A DNA stretch of 50,512 nt from a virus, in IMG/VR virus record IMGVR_UViG_3300036792_000226, positions 1-50,512 of that record; one strand, given 5' to 3'. A program made the translations under genes and the position numbers. Shown in pieces: positions 22,848-30,585 of this stretch. The notes under the pieces were generated by a model, which had not been told where the DNA came from, made no database searches, and saw only the letters and a list, made by a program, of their open reading frames with translations. Within the stretch, counting starts at the first letter, position 1; every line of letters begins with the position of its first letter.

Positions 22848-24122
22848 TCACGGAATCAAAATCCCTCCAAACGTGCGTGAGAGACCCTCGCGGACATCCA
22901 AGCCCTGATCCGACTGCGGAACTATCTGGCGATCTCCCACGATGGGCTTGCGGCGCGAAAGGCCTTTCAGGTACGCCTCAAAATCCTTCATCAGCGAGTC
23001 GGCTTCCTGCTGCTGCTGTTCAATCGCGCGATAGCGCGAAAGCAGGTAGATGTGAACCTTGGGCGTCCACTCCAGCGGCAGACGGATGCTGTTCGCCGCC
23101 TGACCGACGTTGTATTGCTGCGGCGAGCGGAGCCCGGTGAAATACACATTCAGCTCGGACACGGCCGTGCCGCTCGGCCAGCTCTGCGCATTGGTGCCGC
23201 CTAGGCCGCGGATGAGGTTCGCCAGGCCTGGCAGCATCCCGGAATAGCTCACGATTTCGTAAGTCGGCGGCGTGCCCAGCATGGCCAGGCCCAGCGGCAG
23301 CACAAACCCGCCGTTGCCGTTGGTCGCTACGGATGTATCGCCGGCGCCCATCGCCGCGCTGGTTGTCGTCGCGCCGGCGGTGCGCTGCGGTTGGGGGTAG
23401 AGTTCCACCACCAGGTTGTCCGCAACCTGCACGTAGCTCACTTGTTCGGAGAGGCCATTCAGCACGTTGCGGCGGAACACGCCGGTGGAGCTGCCGGCGC
23501 TCATCGGGTAGCCGTCATACCAGCAATTGTCGAGAGAGCGCCACTCGCCAATCACCTGGTAGTTCTGCTTTTGCACGATGGTTCCAAAACCGGAGACATC
23601 GGGGATGCCGCCATTGGCTGCGGAGAGCGCGCGGAGCGCATCGGTCAGCCAGCGGAAAATCTGCTGCGCGCCGGCCACGGGTCCGCCGGAATCAAGCAGA
23701 AACGCGCTGTTGCCTTGCGGCGGCGTGGCAATGCCGAAAGTGCCCGGCTGATTCGTCACTGTCAGCGTGGCATGAATGCCGGATACCATGGGGAAGATGC
23801 TGCGCACGATCTCCCCACCGGAGACGGTGCTGGTATACACACTGATCGCGCTGATTACATCCACGTAGGGGCTGAAGCCGGTGGCGATCTGGATGGCATT
23901 GGTGCCCGCCGGCATCGCCACCGTGATTTCCGGCGAGGGCGCGCTCTCCCCCCACGGCGTCGAATAGGTCACGACGAGGTAGTAGTTCACACTCGCCGTG
24001 AGCGCGCCCAGCGGTGTGTTGATGGGGGTAAAAACGAGATCGCTTGGAACAGGCGCGGGGAGCGTGCCAGGAAGGTCCGGGACCGCTTCGCGCGCCGAGA
24101 GCAGAATGTCGCCCACCAGCAT
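22848..24122 (-). CDS. head-tail adaptor (tail tubular A-like) with an Ig/FN3-like insertion
   Basis: 424 residues, start preceded by GGAGGG. The first 15 residues (LVGDILLSAREAVPD) and the late helices (LPLEWTPKVHIYLLSRYRAIEQQQQEADSLMKDF) agree with adaptor proteins that dock under the portal. Residues about 30-130 form an extra beta-rich domain (LTASVNYYLVVTYSTPWGES) of fibronectin type. Position between capsid genes and nozzle supports the assignment. Twice the usual length of gp11-type adaptors (about 190) because of the inserted domain. Confidence 0.65.
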   Translation of the reverse strand: MLVGDILLSAREAVPDLPGTLPAPVPSDLVFTPINTPLGALTASVNYYLVVTYSTPWGESAPSPEITVAMPAGTNAIQIATGFSPYVDVISAISVYTSTVSGGEIVRSIFPMVSGIHATLTVTNQPGTFGIATPPQGNSAFLLDSGGPVAGAQQIFRWLTDALRALSAANGGIPDVSGFGTIVQKQNYQVIGEWRSLDNCWYDGYPMSAGSSTGVFRRNVLNGLSEQVSYVQVADNLVVELYPQPQRTAGATTTSAAMGAGDTSVATNGNGGFVLPLGLAMLGTPPTYEIVSYSGMLPGLANLIRGLGGTNAQSWPSGTAVSELNVYFTGLRSPQQYNVGQAANSIRLPLEWTPKVHIYLLSRYRAIEQQQQEADSLMKDFEAYLKGLSRRKPIVGDRQIVPQSDQGLDVREGLSRTFGGILIP

Positions 24123-24150
24123 TGGCGGTCCCTCCTCGGTGGATCAGGTC

Positions 24151-24558
24151 CTATGGATTGCCGAACACTTCCGTGTTGATGGTGGCCGTGGTGGTGCCGC
24201 CGCCCAGCGTGACCGGGAAGCTGATCGAGGTCGCCTGCAGGTCGGTGTAGATATCGAAGTTCTCATCGAAGTTCGCACCGCCCGCGGTCGCCGCGGCGCG
24301 CGCTGGCTCTACCACTGTGGTGTTCGTGCCATCGGTCAGGGTGATCTGGCCGCGCAGGATCGTCGTCGCGCCGTTCACCGCCGACGATTTAATCCGCATC
24401 TGGATCTTGGTGCACGGCGTGGGCAGCGGGATGGTGATGGTGGTCGGTCCCACCGCGGTGAGCGCCGTCACGTCGAAGGCTTGCGCTATCGGCAGGCCGA
24501 GACCGAGCATCGCCGCCGCGCTGGTGTTCGTGAATGGGGTGGTGGCCTGCGCTGTCAT
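24151..24558 (-). CDS. probable capsid decoration or head protein
   Basis: 135 residues from ATG at 24558, with AAAGGAA at good distance. All-beta and Thr-rich (VGPTTITIPLPTPCTKIQMRIK ... SISFPVTLGGGTTTATINTEVF), with no charged helices. Small beta proteins next to the capsid gene are often trimeric decoration proteins. The assignment is by position and composition. Confidence 0.55.
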   Translation of the reverse strand: MTAQATTPFTNTSAAAMLGLGLPIAQAFDVTALTAVGPTTITIPLPTPCTKIQMRIKSSAVNGATTILRGQITLTDGTNTTVVEPARAAATAGGANFDENFDIYTDLQATSISFPVTLGGGTTTATINTEVFGNP

Positions 24559-24650
24559 AAAGTTCCTTTCAAAATTTGGTGAGGAAGGTCTGGGCAATGA
24601 ACCTTCCCCACCATGGTTGCGTTGCTATCCCCACAAGGGAGTGGAGGTCT

Positions 24651-25634
24651 TTAGTTGACGTTGTAATAGCTATCGTTCATGCGCGGCGAGATGCACGAAA
24701 CCTGCCAGGTCACATACAGGTTCGACACCAAAACGCGCTGGTTCGACGGCTGGATAAATGGGTCGCAGACAAAGTAATCGCCCTTATGCCACACCGGGAA
24801 AATGTACTTGCTATTCAGCAGGTAGCTCTTGCCGGTGGGAACGAACGGATCCGGGAAAACCAAGGCGGTGTTGAAAATGAAATGGCTTCTGAAACCTGCC
24901 TGCATCGCGCCGTCATCCTGGATGTTGTTCGTGTACCGGATGAGCTGCGTGAAATTGTTCTGGAAGTTGTAGAAGCTCTGCACCGGCATGGCCATGATGT
25001 CCGGCAGGTCATAGCCGAACTGCCCGGTCAGGCCAAAGCCCTGGTTCGCCACCGCCGCGGTGAGCGCGGTCGAGCCGGCGTTGATGGGAGCCTGCGCCTT
25101 GAACCAGCTGTTCGCCGCCACGCTGCGATCAATGCCAGCAATGACGTTGTTCTGCTGGTACACCCAGGAGTCGATGTCATCCACGTCCTGCGAAGTGTTC
25201 TGCGGCGCAATGTGGAACATGGCGCGCGAGAGCTTCATCAGGATGGATCCGGTGGCCTCGACCCATTTGGTGTTGATGATGCTGAGCGCAGAGTTGCGGT
25301 TCAACACGATATCCGTCACCGGGATGGCTACATTCTGGTAGTACGGCTTCCACCGCTGGTCAAGCGGCTGCACGGTGTCGACAACCGTGGGAGTGAGCAG
25401 CTCGGTGCCGTAGTACGCACCGCCGGCCAGATTTTCCTGATACATCGCCGGATAGATCAGCTCGCCCATGCCGAACTTTTTCCCTTGGCGCTGCATCGCC
25501 CAGAACATGATGGACGGTTGAAATACGTTGTCAGCGATAACCGGATAAATGTACTTCTCCGTGATCGCGTTCATGGTCCCCACTAGGGCGGCGGTGGGGG
25601 AGTTGATTCCGGTTCCGATTGCGCCGAATGCCAT
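24651..25634 (-). CDS. major capsid protein
   Basis: 327 residues with an AAAAGGA box. Sequence ATEKYIYPVIADNVFQPSIMFWAMQRQG and a central IPVTDIVLNRNSALSIINTKWVE then MKLSRAMFHI are the hallmarks of a small HK97-fold coat protein of short-tailed phages. Placed directly after a scaffold-like gene and before the adaptor. About the right length (300-350) with no obvious N-terminal delta domain. Confidence 0.8.
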   Translation of the reverse strand: MAFGAIGTGINSPTAALVGTMNAITEKYIYPVIADNVFQPSIMFWAMQRQGKKFGMGELIYPAMYQENLAGGAYYGTELLTPTVVDTVQPLDQRWKPYYQNVAIPVTDIVLNRNSALSIINTKWVEATGSILMKLSRAMFHIAPQNTSQDVDDIDSWVYQQNNVIAGIDRSVAANSWFKAQAPINAGSTALTAAVANQGFGLTGQFGYDLPDIMAMPVQSFYNFQNNFTQLIRYTNNIQDDGAMQAGFRSHFIFNTALVFPDPFVPTGKSYLLNSKYIFPVWHKGDYFVCDPFIQPSNQRVLVSNLYVTWQVSCISPRMNDSYYNVN

Positions 25635-25674
25635 TTCGTCAGTCCTTTTGCAACAGAGATCGTTACAGCTTTCG

Positions 25675-26538
25675 TTACTGCACCAAGTTGCTCATCACCT
25701 TGGGGTCACTGAATGCCGCGTTCAACTGCTCCTGAATCGACTTCGGGTGATTGTTGGTGGAGTCCGGCTTTCCGGAGAAGTCCACGCCGGCGGCGGCGGT
25801 CGATATGGGTTCGCCGCCCCATGTGGGCTGGCCTTGCCGCGCCGCAAACTCGGCCGCCGCAAGGCGCCGGCCTTCCTCGATACCCTGTTGGCGGGTTTCC
25901 TCTTGCGTCTTCTGCGCGACCGTCGGCCCTACCAGCTCATCCAGCGCGCGCGGCACATCGGCCCAGCCTTCGCGGTTTTTGTAGCCCTTGTTCACCGCGT
26001 GCTGTAGCGCCTGGTCAAGCGAAATGCTCACGTCTGCGTCCTTGGGCTTTTTGAACGTGTGCCATTCCATGTAATCCAGCCGTGCGCGGTCGTTTTGATA
26101 CACGCCCAGCGCCTGGCCCAGTCCGTTGCTCACTGCGCTGAGTCGGCCGCGGATGGGCTCCAGCTCGGCGACGATGGGCGCATAGAGCGGGTCATCCTTG
26201 AGCGCAACGCCGGCGGCGGTCCGCGTCTCGCGTGCGGCGGTCGCGACGGTTTCACGCAGGTTCGCCGGAATGCGGCCGGCCACGATGTCGTCAACGCTCA
26301 GCCCTGTCACTTGCTGCACGTTCTCAACAATGCGCGCGAGGTTCGCGGTTGCGGAGTCCTGGTTGCGCGCGATGGTGTCGAGCTGCGATTGCCGCTCATT
26401 CAGCTTGCGTTCGATGTCGCCTTGCGAGGCTGCATTCTGCGTGCGGATGGCGCCGAGGGTGACTTCCTGGCCGTTGATCGTGATTTTCAAATCGTCGGGA
26501 TACCCCGCTTTGTCGCCCAGAACCTTTGTCCAATCCAT
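25675..26538 (-). CDS. scaffolding protein
   Basis: About 287 residues (second Met preferred, since GTG and ATG are adjacent). The product is highly charged and helical: a Q/E/N-rich coiled coil (LNERQSQLDTIARNQDSATANLARIVENVQQV, about 45-75), another helical block (VAQKTQEETRQQGIEEGRRLAAAEFAAR) and a flexible end. Position just before the capsid gene and composition are typical of internal scaffolds that leave the procapsid. Confidence 0.65.
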   Translation of the reverse strand: MDWTKVLGDKAGYPDDLKITINGQEVTLGAIRTQNAASQGDIERKLNERQSQLDTIARNQDSATANLARIVENVQQVTGLSVDDIVAGRIPANLRETVATAARETRTAAGVALKDDPLYAPIVAELEPIRGRLSAVSNGLGQALGVYQNDRARLDYMEWHTFKKPKDADVSISLDQALQHAVNKGYKNREGWADVPRALDELVGPTVAQKTQEETRQQGIEEGRRLAAAEFAARQGQPTWGGEPISTAAAGVDFSGKPDSTNNHPKSIQEQLNAAFSDPKVMSNLVQ

Positions 26539-26552
26539 CACTGCTCACGCTT

Positions 26553-27008
26553 TCAGCCCAAGAGGGCGGCTATGTCGGGTTGTTGCCCACCCGCGGGAAG
26601 TCCGGGGCCTACGCCCGCGGTGTTTGCAATCGGCCGCACCTGGCCAACAACCTGGGCGGCTTTCTGTACTTCCTGGATGGCTTTCGCGATGGCCTCGCGG
26701 GCCTTCGCAATCGGTGGCGCCGCGGCCGGCAGCCGCATGGCGGTGGTGAGGTAGGCTTTCGCGAGATCGCTATTCATGCTCGTGAGCATATCGGCGATGC
26801 CTTGCGGGTTCGCTCCGTCGAGCTGATCCACTGCGCCGCCCAGCGCCATCGCTTCCGGGGTTGGTGGTCCTGGCGCTGCTCCGCCGGGTCCACCAGGTGC
26901 GCCGCCTGGCGCCGCGCCGGGGGGCGCTGTGGGTGGTCCGCCGCCGTTGGCGAGCATCTGGATCAGACCATTCGCCTGGGCGGCTTGAGCTGGGAGCATC
27001 GGCGGCAT
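26553..27008 (-). CDS. Gly/Pro-rich structural accessory protein
   Basis: 151 residues. After a short helix (AAQANGLIQMLANG) comes a Gly/Ala/Pro-rich linker (about 22-50), then Ala-rich helices (LTTAMRLPAAAPPIAKAREAIAKAIQEVQKAAQVV). Possibly a head-completion or scaffold-related protein by position; I do not recognise the family. Confidence 0.6.
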   Translation of the reverse strand: MPPMLPAQAAQANGLIQMLANGGGPPTAPPGAAPGGAPGGPGGAAPGPPTPEAMALGGAVDQLDGANPQGIADMLTSMNSDLAKAYLTTAMRLPAAAPPIAKAREAIAKAIQEVQKAAQVVGQVRPIANTAGVGPGLPAGGQQPDIAALLG

Positions 27009-27011
27009 TGC

Positions 27012-27179
27012 TTAGTCCCGGTCTCCGCCGCGTTCCTTGGTGTATCCGAGTGGATCGGAGGGCCGCGGGAATGTCGGGTTTGCCGGCGTCCAGCCTTCCT
27101 GCCCTTTGGACGGTCCTACGTGGATCGGTGAGATGAGATCGTCCTTGTTCGGTCCTTCGCCAAACTTATCTTTCGCCAT
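27012..27179 (-). CDS. 55-residue hydrophilic protein
   Basis: Hand-translated ORF with GGGGAGGAA before the ATG at 27179 and TAA at 27012-27014, four bases before the next gene. Begins MAKDKFGEGPNKDDLISP and is Gly/Asp/Pro-rich throughout, with no hydrophobic core. Such short disordered proteins are common before the head genes. Translation is well supported by the ribosome site. Confidence 0.6.
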   Translation of the reverse strand: MAKDKFGEGPNKDDLISPIHVGPSKGQEGWTPANPTFPRPSDPLGYTKERGGDRD

Positions 27180-27292
27180 GATTCCTCCCCATGTTGCCCT
27201 CTCTCTGGTACTGCGGGTGCGGCGTCGATGGGTCGCACCGCACCCCGTTTACTGCCAAGGTTCGCTACCGTTCGATCCGGTCGGGGCTATAA

Positions 27293-27346
27293 CTAGCCCC
27301 GGCGGCTACGACGGCGGCCGCCCCTGTGATGTCTACGCTTTGCCAT
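27293..27346 (-). CDS. possible 17-residue Arg/His-rich peptide
   Basis: ATG at 27346 follows a very strong AAGGAGG site; the ORF stops at TAG (27293-27295). The 17 residues MAKRRHHRGGRRRSRRG are almost all Arg, Lys, His and Gly. Either a tiny nucleic-acid-binding peptide or a leader whose translation matters more than its product. The remaining 113 bp to the next gene contain nothing else visible. Confidence 0.4.
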   Translation of the reverse strand: MAKRRHHRGGRRRSRRG

Positions 27347-27371
27347 GGTTGTTGTCCTCCTTTCCGTGATC

Positions 27372-27638
27372 TCACGCGCAAACACCGTTTGCCCGCTCCA
27401 TCACTTCTTGATCGGATAAAACACGCCCATCGCGCGCGTCTCCAAAAATGTCGAGTAAGCCTTGTGCCTGCCGCTTGAGAAACTCGATCTGCTCCGCTTC
27501 ATTGGGCCAGTTGTAAAAGCCTTCCGCGTCTACAGTCATCGGCACGCACAGCTTGTCTCGTAGAGCTAACTGAATCGTGACCATCCCGTTGTGGTCGTCA
27601 CGCGAAACGCATTCCAGGTCCCGATCAATCCGGCTCAC
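27372..27638 (-). CDS. small hypothetical protein
   Basis: 88 residues when started at the GTG at 27638 (alternatively ATG at 27584 for 70 residues). The reading frame is open up to 27833, but that part crosses a terminator stem and is not expected to be coding. The product is strand-helix: MVTIQLALRDKLCVPMTVD, then EAEQIEFLKRQAQGLLDIFG. No family recognised. Confidence 0.55.
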   Translation of the reverse strand: MSRIDRDLECVSRDDHNGMVTIQLALRDKLCVPMTVDAEGFYNWPNEAEQIEFLKRQAQGLLDIFGDARDGRVLSDQEVMERANGVCA

Positions 27639-27681
27639 AAGTCCTGATATACCGGGAAATTGGCGCGAACGGGCAGAATCG

Positions 27682-27699
27682 CTAGAAGGGTGCGTGCCG
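27682..27699 (-). promoter_or_regulatory. 18-bp repeated box, copy C
   Basis: Minus-strand sequence CGGCACGCACCCTTCTAG, one mismatch from copies A and B. It stands 50 bp after an intrinsic terminator and 44 bp before the next start codon, so it lies exactly where a promoter for the head genes is needed. Confidence 0.45.
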
Positions 27700-27750
27700 A
27701 GGTGACGCGAAGGTGGGAGAGTTTTGCGCTTGGTAACCGCGCTGGCGACG

Positions 27751-27781
27751 AAAAAAGGGCCGGCCGTGTTTGCGGCCGGCC
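27751..27781 (-). terminator. intrinsic terminator after the RyR-domain gene
   Basis: On the minus strand GGCCGGCCG / CGGCCGGCC pair perfectly (9 bp, 6-nt loop) and are followed by CTTTTTTC. This is a textbook Rho-independent terminator and separates the 28-31 kb operon from the head genes. Confidence 0.85.
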
Positions 27782-27857
27782 AGTCTGGATGATGGTTGTC
27801 TCGCCTTGGATCGCTGGTACGAACCAAGGCCACTATGCGGGGGATCGAGATGCAACG

Positions 27858-28268
27858 CTATGCCGCTTCTGCGCTATCGTCCTCGATCTCGATGCCGGAG
27901 TCGAAATAGGCTTTCACCACCGCGCCGAAAAGATAATCCTTCAATCGCTGTTCCGCCGGCAGCTCATCGTAAGGCCGGAAGCAGGGATGCTCTTTCAGGT
28001 CCGGCCGCTTCACCGGTCCATAGCGCCAGCCCTCGCGCTTCTTTTCTTCCAGCCAGGACTCATGCGACGCGGACGGCGCCGGCGTCGCGCCGCCGCGCAG
28101 TGTATCGAGGTGGAACCGCACGCCTTTGATGTTGGTTTGGCGCTGCCATGCCGGTGCCGTTTCCCACGTCTGGTGTGAGTAGTCGCCGATGGTCGCGCAG
28201 TAGGCGCGGTTGGCTTCATACGCCACGCGCGCGATGTCTTTGATGGTCGATGCTGTCTCTTGCTTCAT
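27858..28268 (-). CDS. RyR-domain protein
   Basis: 136 residues. The pattern HESWLEEKKREGWRYGPVKRPDLKEHPCFRPYDELPAEQRLKDYLF, here given only in outline as H-x2-W ... GW-x-YG ... K-x-HP ... PY-x-LP ... KDY, covers residues about 70-118 and is that of the ryanodine-receptor repeat domain (RyR, PF02026), known from several phages and from bacterial CARF/TIR-linked defence proteins, where it can bind nucleotide-like ligands. The N-terminal part is helical (TIKDIARVAYEANRAY). A counter-defence or ligand-sensing role is possible but not shown. Confidence 0.75.
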   Translation of the reverse strand: MKQETASTIKDIARVAYEANRAYCATIGDYSHQTWETAPAWQRQTNIKGVRFHLDTLRGGATPAPSASHESWLEEKKREGWRYGPVKRPDLKEHPCFRPYDELPAEQRLKDYLFGAVVKAYFDSGIEIEDDSAEAA

Positions 28269-28311
28269 TGTGCTTTTGTGCTCCTGTTCGGTTACTTTCT
28301 TATCCAGAGTT

Positions 28312-29820
28312 TTATTGAAGGCGGTCTACTACTACATCCAGGCCGTATTGCGGCGTGCCTGTTACGCCAGAGAAATTAACTGCGTATGTAAGATTTGATC
28401 CCGCAGCTATATGCGTCGTAGTTATCGCATTTGACTGATTTGTAGCAGTTAGTCCTACTGCGCCCGGACCTAATCCCGGTGATGACGTTCCATTGGGACA
28501 AGTGAACACAACCTGCGCTGTTCCTGCTGTACCTATTGCTTGTACCCATATCATTGCAGATATGCGATACGTGCCTGCTGGTGCAGACGCTACTAGGTTG
28601 GTCGTAGTAATAGCTGCCGTTTGTCCTGTCAGGGAGATCTTCGCAACATTACAGGGATACTGTGCGCATCCGCTCTGTAGGCCGGGACCGGTGATCGTAT
28701 AAGGCGTTTGAATCCCCGTCGCAGATGCAGGAAAGAAAAACTGCGGCGTGCTGTAGTTGCCCTCATAAGTGGCCAGCGTCGCGCTGATGGCATGAGCCAG
28801 CATCCCGTACCCGGGATTGATCAGATGTTCAGTGTCGCCGCTGTAATAGAACGTCGTATCGTAGTTATTCGGCAGAAACAGCGCGGTGTCGATCAGTCGA
28901 TTCCATACCGAAGACTGCGAGCGGATCCAGGTGTTTACCTGCTGCCACACCGTCTCCTGCGCAGCCGTGAACGGCGCCGGCAGGATCGTCTCTGGAATCA
29001 GTACCCAGCCGTCCTGAATTGCAAACTGATAATACTGAGTTAGTAGCGATTCGATGGTCGCAGCCGATGAGTTGCTCACGTTGATATCGTTCACGCCCAT
29101 CATGACGAAGAGATAGCCTGGCTTGCCGGTCACTGCCGGCGAGAGCGGGTGAACGCTCCCGAAGTAATCGTTCAGGTTAAGCTGGATCGTCCAGCCCGCC
29201 ACGCCTAAGTTGTAACCAGTACCGTGACTTTTGAAATTCGGCAGCGTCATCAGCTGCGCGGGATAGTCGGCATTGTTGAAAGAGCAAGTGGTGCCCGATG
29301 GAATCGCCTGCCAGGTATTCAGGCTTAGCGTTACTGTAGTTCCGGAAAGGCCGCTGACCATCGAGCCTGGCTGCGTTCCTACGCACGTCACGAACTGGCC
29401 GACTTGAACGTTCGTCGCAGATGCAATGGTGAGCGTAGGGCTGTTGTTCGCCGCGGATCCCGTGGTGATCGCCGCATAGCCGGTGGAGGGAGTCACCTGC
29501 GGATGACCTGGAACATTGCCCGTGCTGGACTGCAGGCCGCCGGTCAATGAGTCGCCGACAAACACAAAGTTTGCACCCTGGACGCCGGCGCCGGGATTGC
29601 ACGGCGTCCACGGCCCGGTGGGCGGATTCACTTCGCAGTACATGCCGGCGGGCGGCGGAATGAAGCTGACCGCGCCCAAGCCGGATCCTGCCGTCCACGG
29701 ATTCCAATTGACTCCATCCGCGCTCGCATACGCGCCGACCGGCGGTGGCGTGAAATTCTGCGCCGCGGCGAAGGGCGCCAACAGCAGGAGTGAACACAGT
29801 AGTCCAGCGAGTCTCTTCAC
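28312..29820 (-). CDS. secreted SGNH/GDSL-type esterase
   Basis: 502 residues with a Sec signal peptide (MKRLAGLLCSLLLLAPFAAAQ). The catalytic blocks are easy to see: GDSL at 89-92 (Ser91), a Gly in GYNLGVAGW (201-209), GVND at 241-244 (Asn243) and D-T-E-H at 328-331 (Asp328, His331). This is a complete SGNH set, so carbohydrate or lipid de-esterification (for instance deacetylation of polysaccharide) is expected. A beta-rich C-terminal domain (about 380-502) may bind sugar. An insertion (about 100-185) separates block I from II. Together with the spike it is one of two large exported proteins. Confidence 0.8.
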   Translation of the reverse strand: MKRLAGLLCSLLLLAPFAAAQNFTPPPVGAYASADGVNWNPWTAGSGLGAVSFIPPPAGMYCEVNPPTGPWTPCNPGAGVQGANFVFVGDSLTGGLQSSTGNVPGHPQVTPSTGYAAITTGSAANNSPTLTIASATNVQVGQFVTCVGTQPGSMVSGLSGTTVTLSLNTWQAIPSGTTCSFNNADYPAQLMTLPNFKSHGTGYNLGVAGWTIQLNLNDYFGSVHPLSPAVTGKPGYLFVMMGVNDINVSNSSAATIESLLTQYYQFAIQDGWVLIPETILPAPFTAAQETVWQQVNTWIRSQSSVWNRLIDTALFLPNNYDTTFYYSGDTEHLINPGYGMLAHAISATLATYEGNYSTPQFFFPASATGIQTPYTITGPGLQSGCAQYPCNVAKISLTGQTAAITTTNLVASAPAGTYRISAMIWVQAIGTAGTAQVVFTCPNGTSSPGLGPGAVGLTATNQSNAITTTHIAAGSNLTYAVNFSGVTGTPQYGLDVVVDRLQ

Positions 29821-29825
29821 CTTCG

Positions 29826-30056
29826 TTATCTCCTCTGATCGTTGTCGAGCCGCCGCAAGGCCTCCACCAGCTCCGCGCGTGTGAGCAGGTTCACTTCCGG
29901 CGGTCCTACGGTAAACACCACTGGCACGGAGAGTCCGATGTATGGAAGGCGCAACGGAATAAGTTGGTCCTTGTCCACTTTCTCGACATTCACAAACAGC
30001 ACTGAGTTCGGCCCGATGTCGAGTTTTTTGATGTGCTCTGCAAGGCCCTGATCCAT
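29826..30056 (-). CDS. phage protein, paralogue of the 8493 gene
   Basis: 76 residues from ATG at 30056 (AAAGGGGAG upstream); the longer open frame to 30392 is shadow of other genes. It shares with the 8493 product the pattern S-V/I-L ... D/V ... LPY/LP ... VP-V/I ... V-GPP, then LLTRAELVEALRRLD. Two diverged copies in one phage are unusual for such a short gene. Located before the secreted esterase. Confidence 0.6.
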   Translation of the reverse strand: MDQGLAEHIKKLDIGPNSVLFVNVEKVDKDQLIPLRLPYIGLSVPVVFTVGPPEVNLLTRAELVEALRRLDNDQRR

Positions 30057-30060
30057 GGCC

Positions 30061-30252
30061 CTACTCCCCTTTGAGATCGCGCAGCCGCTCGTCCTGCTTC
30101 GCCTGGTCCTCCGCTGTCTTGGGGAGTCCAGTTTTGTCATCCATCGGCTTGCCGGTGGTTTCGATGGGCACGCCGCGGGGGTCGGATTTTTGTCCTTTGG
30201 GATCGTCGGCCACGTTGGGCTGATGCTGTACGGGTTCGTTTGGGTCGGCCAT
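30061..30252 (-). CDS. small hydrophilic disordered protein
   Basis: 63 residues, rich in Asp, Pro, Lys and Gln (MADPNEPVQHQPNVADD, ending DERLRDLKGE). Low complexity and no hydrophobic core. Stop lies four bases before the next start. Function unknown. Confidence 0.55.
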   Translation of the reverse strand: MADPNEPVQHQPNVADDPKGQKSDPRGVPIETTGKPMDDKTGLPKTAEDQAKQDERLRDLKGE

Positions 30253-30295
30253 GCTTCGGAGTGTAGGCCGCGGCGGCGTGGATCGCGCGCACTCC

Positions 30296-30313
30296 CTAGA
30301 AGCGTGCGTGCCG
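30296..30313 (-). promoter_or_regulatory. 18-bp repeated box, copy B
   Basis: Identical to copy A on the minus strand. Here it also forms the last codons and stop of the zinc-ribbon gene, as copy A does for the 7578 gene, and stands 44 bp before the start at 30252. Confidence 0.45.
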
Positions 30314-30469
30314 TCTTTTCGGCGGCAATTTCGGAAGCAGCGGTGATGGCTTCAGCGCGCGCTGGAGAAACTCGTCCGTGAGGTTGGGACATCTCCAGTA
30401 ATGTCCTTTCTCGCGCGTGATCTCGCTACCGCAGAATGGGCAGAACACGATAGCGGCCAGGTCGATCAT
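30296..30469 (-). CDS. zinc-ribbon micro-protein
   Basis: 57 residues from ATG at 30469, which overlaps the stop of a 39-codon ORF (ATGA). It has CPFCGSEI and a later Cys (YWRCPN), so one zinc knuckle with a possible His. The Pro/Lys-rich end finishes in RHARF as in the 7578 protein. A frame open to 30577 would add an Ala/Ser-rich stretch; the coupled start is preferred. Confidence 0.5.
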   Translation of the reverse strand: MIDLAAIVFCPFCGSEITREKGHYWRCPNLTDEFLQRALKPSPLLPKLPPKRRHARF

Positions 30470-30585
30470 AGCGGCCGCCGGCGATGCTTCAGCTCGCGGG
30501 ATCTGCGCAGTAGCGGCAGAGCTGGCGCGCGCAGCCGACGCTGAAACGGTGTCGGCCGAAAGATGGCGGCCGCCCATCGCTTCAT
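30466..30585 (-). CDS. possible 39-residue basic peptide
   Basis: Hand-translated ORF with ATG at 30585 in an ATGA overlap with the gene before it and TGA at 30466-30468 in an ATGA overlap with the zinc ribbon after it. Product MKRWAAAIFRPTPFQRR with an Arg/Leu-rich end. High Arg content could mean a shadow frame, but the two coupled junctions favour translation. Confidence 0.35.
   Translation of the reverse strand: MKRWAAAIFRPTPFQRRLRAPALPLLRRSRELKHRRRPL

Noticed and set aside
27640-27840. N-terminal extension of the 27372 gene to 27833, and a second minus frame ending in RHAPF at 27682
   Set aside because: Both cross the intrinsic terminator stem at 27751-27781 and have no ribosome site.
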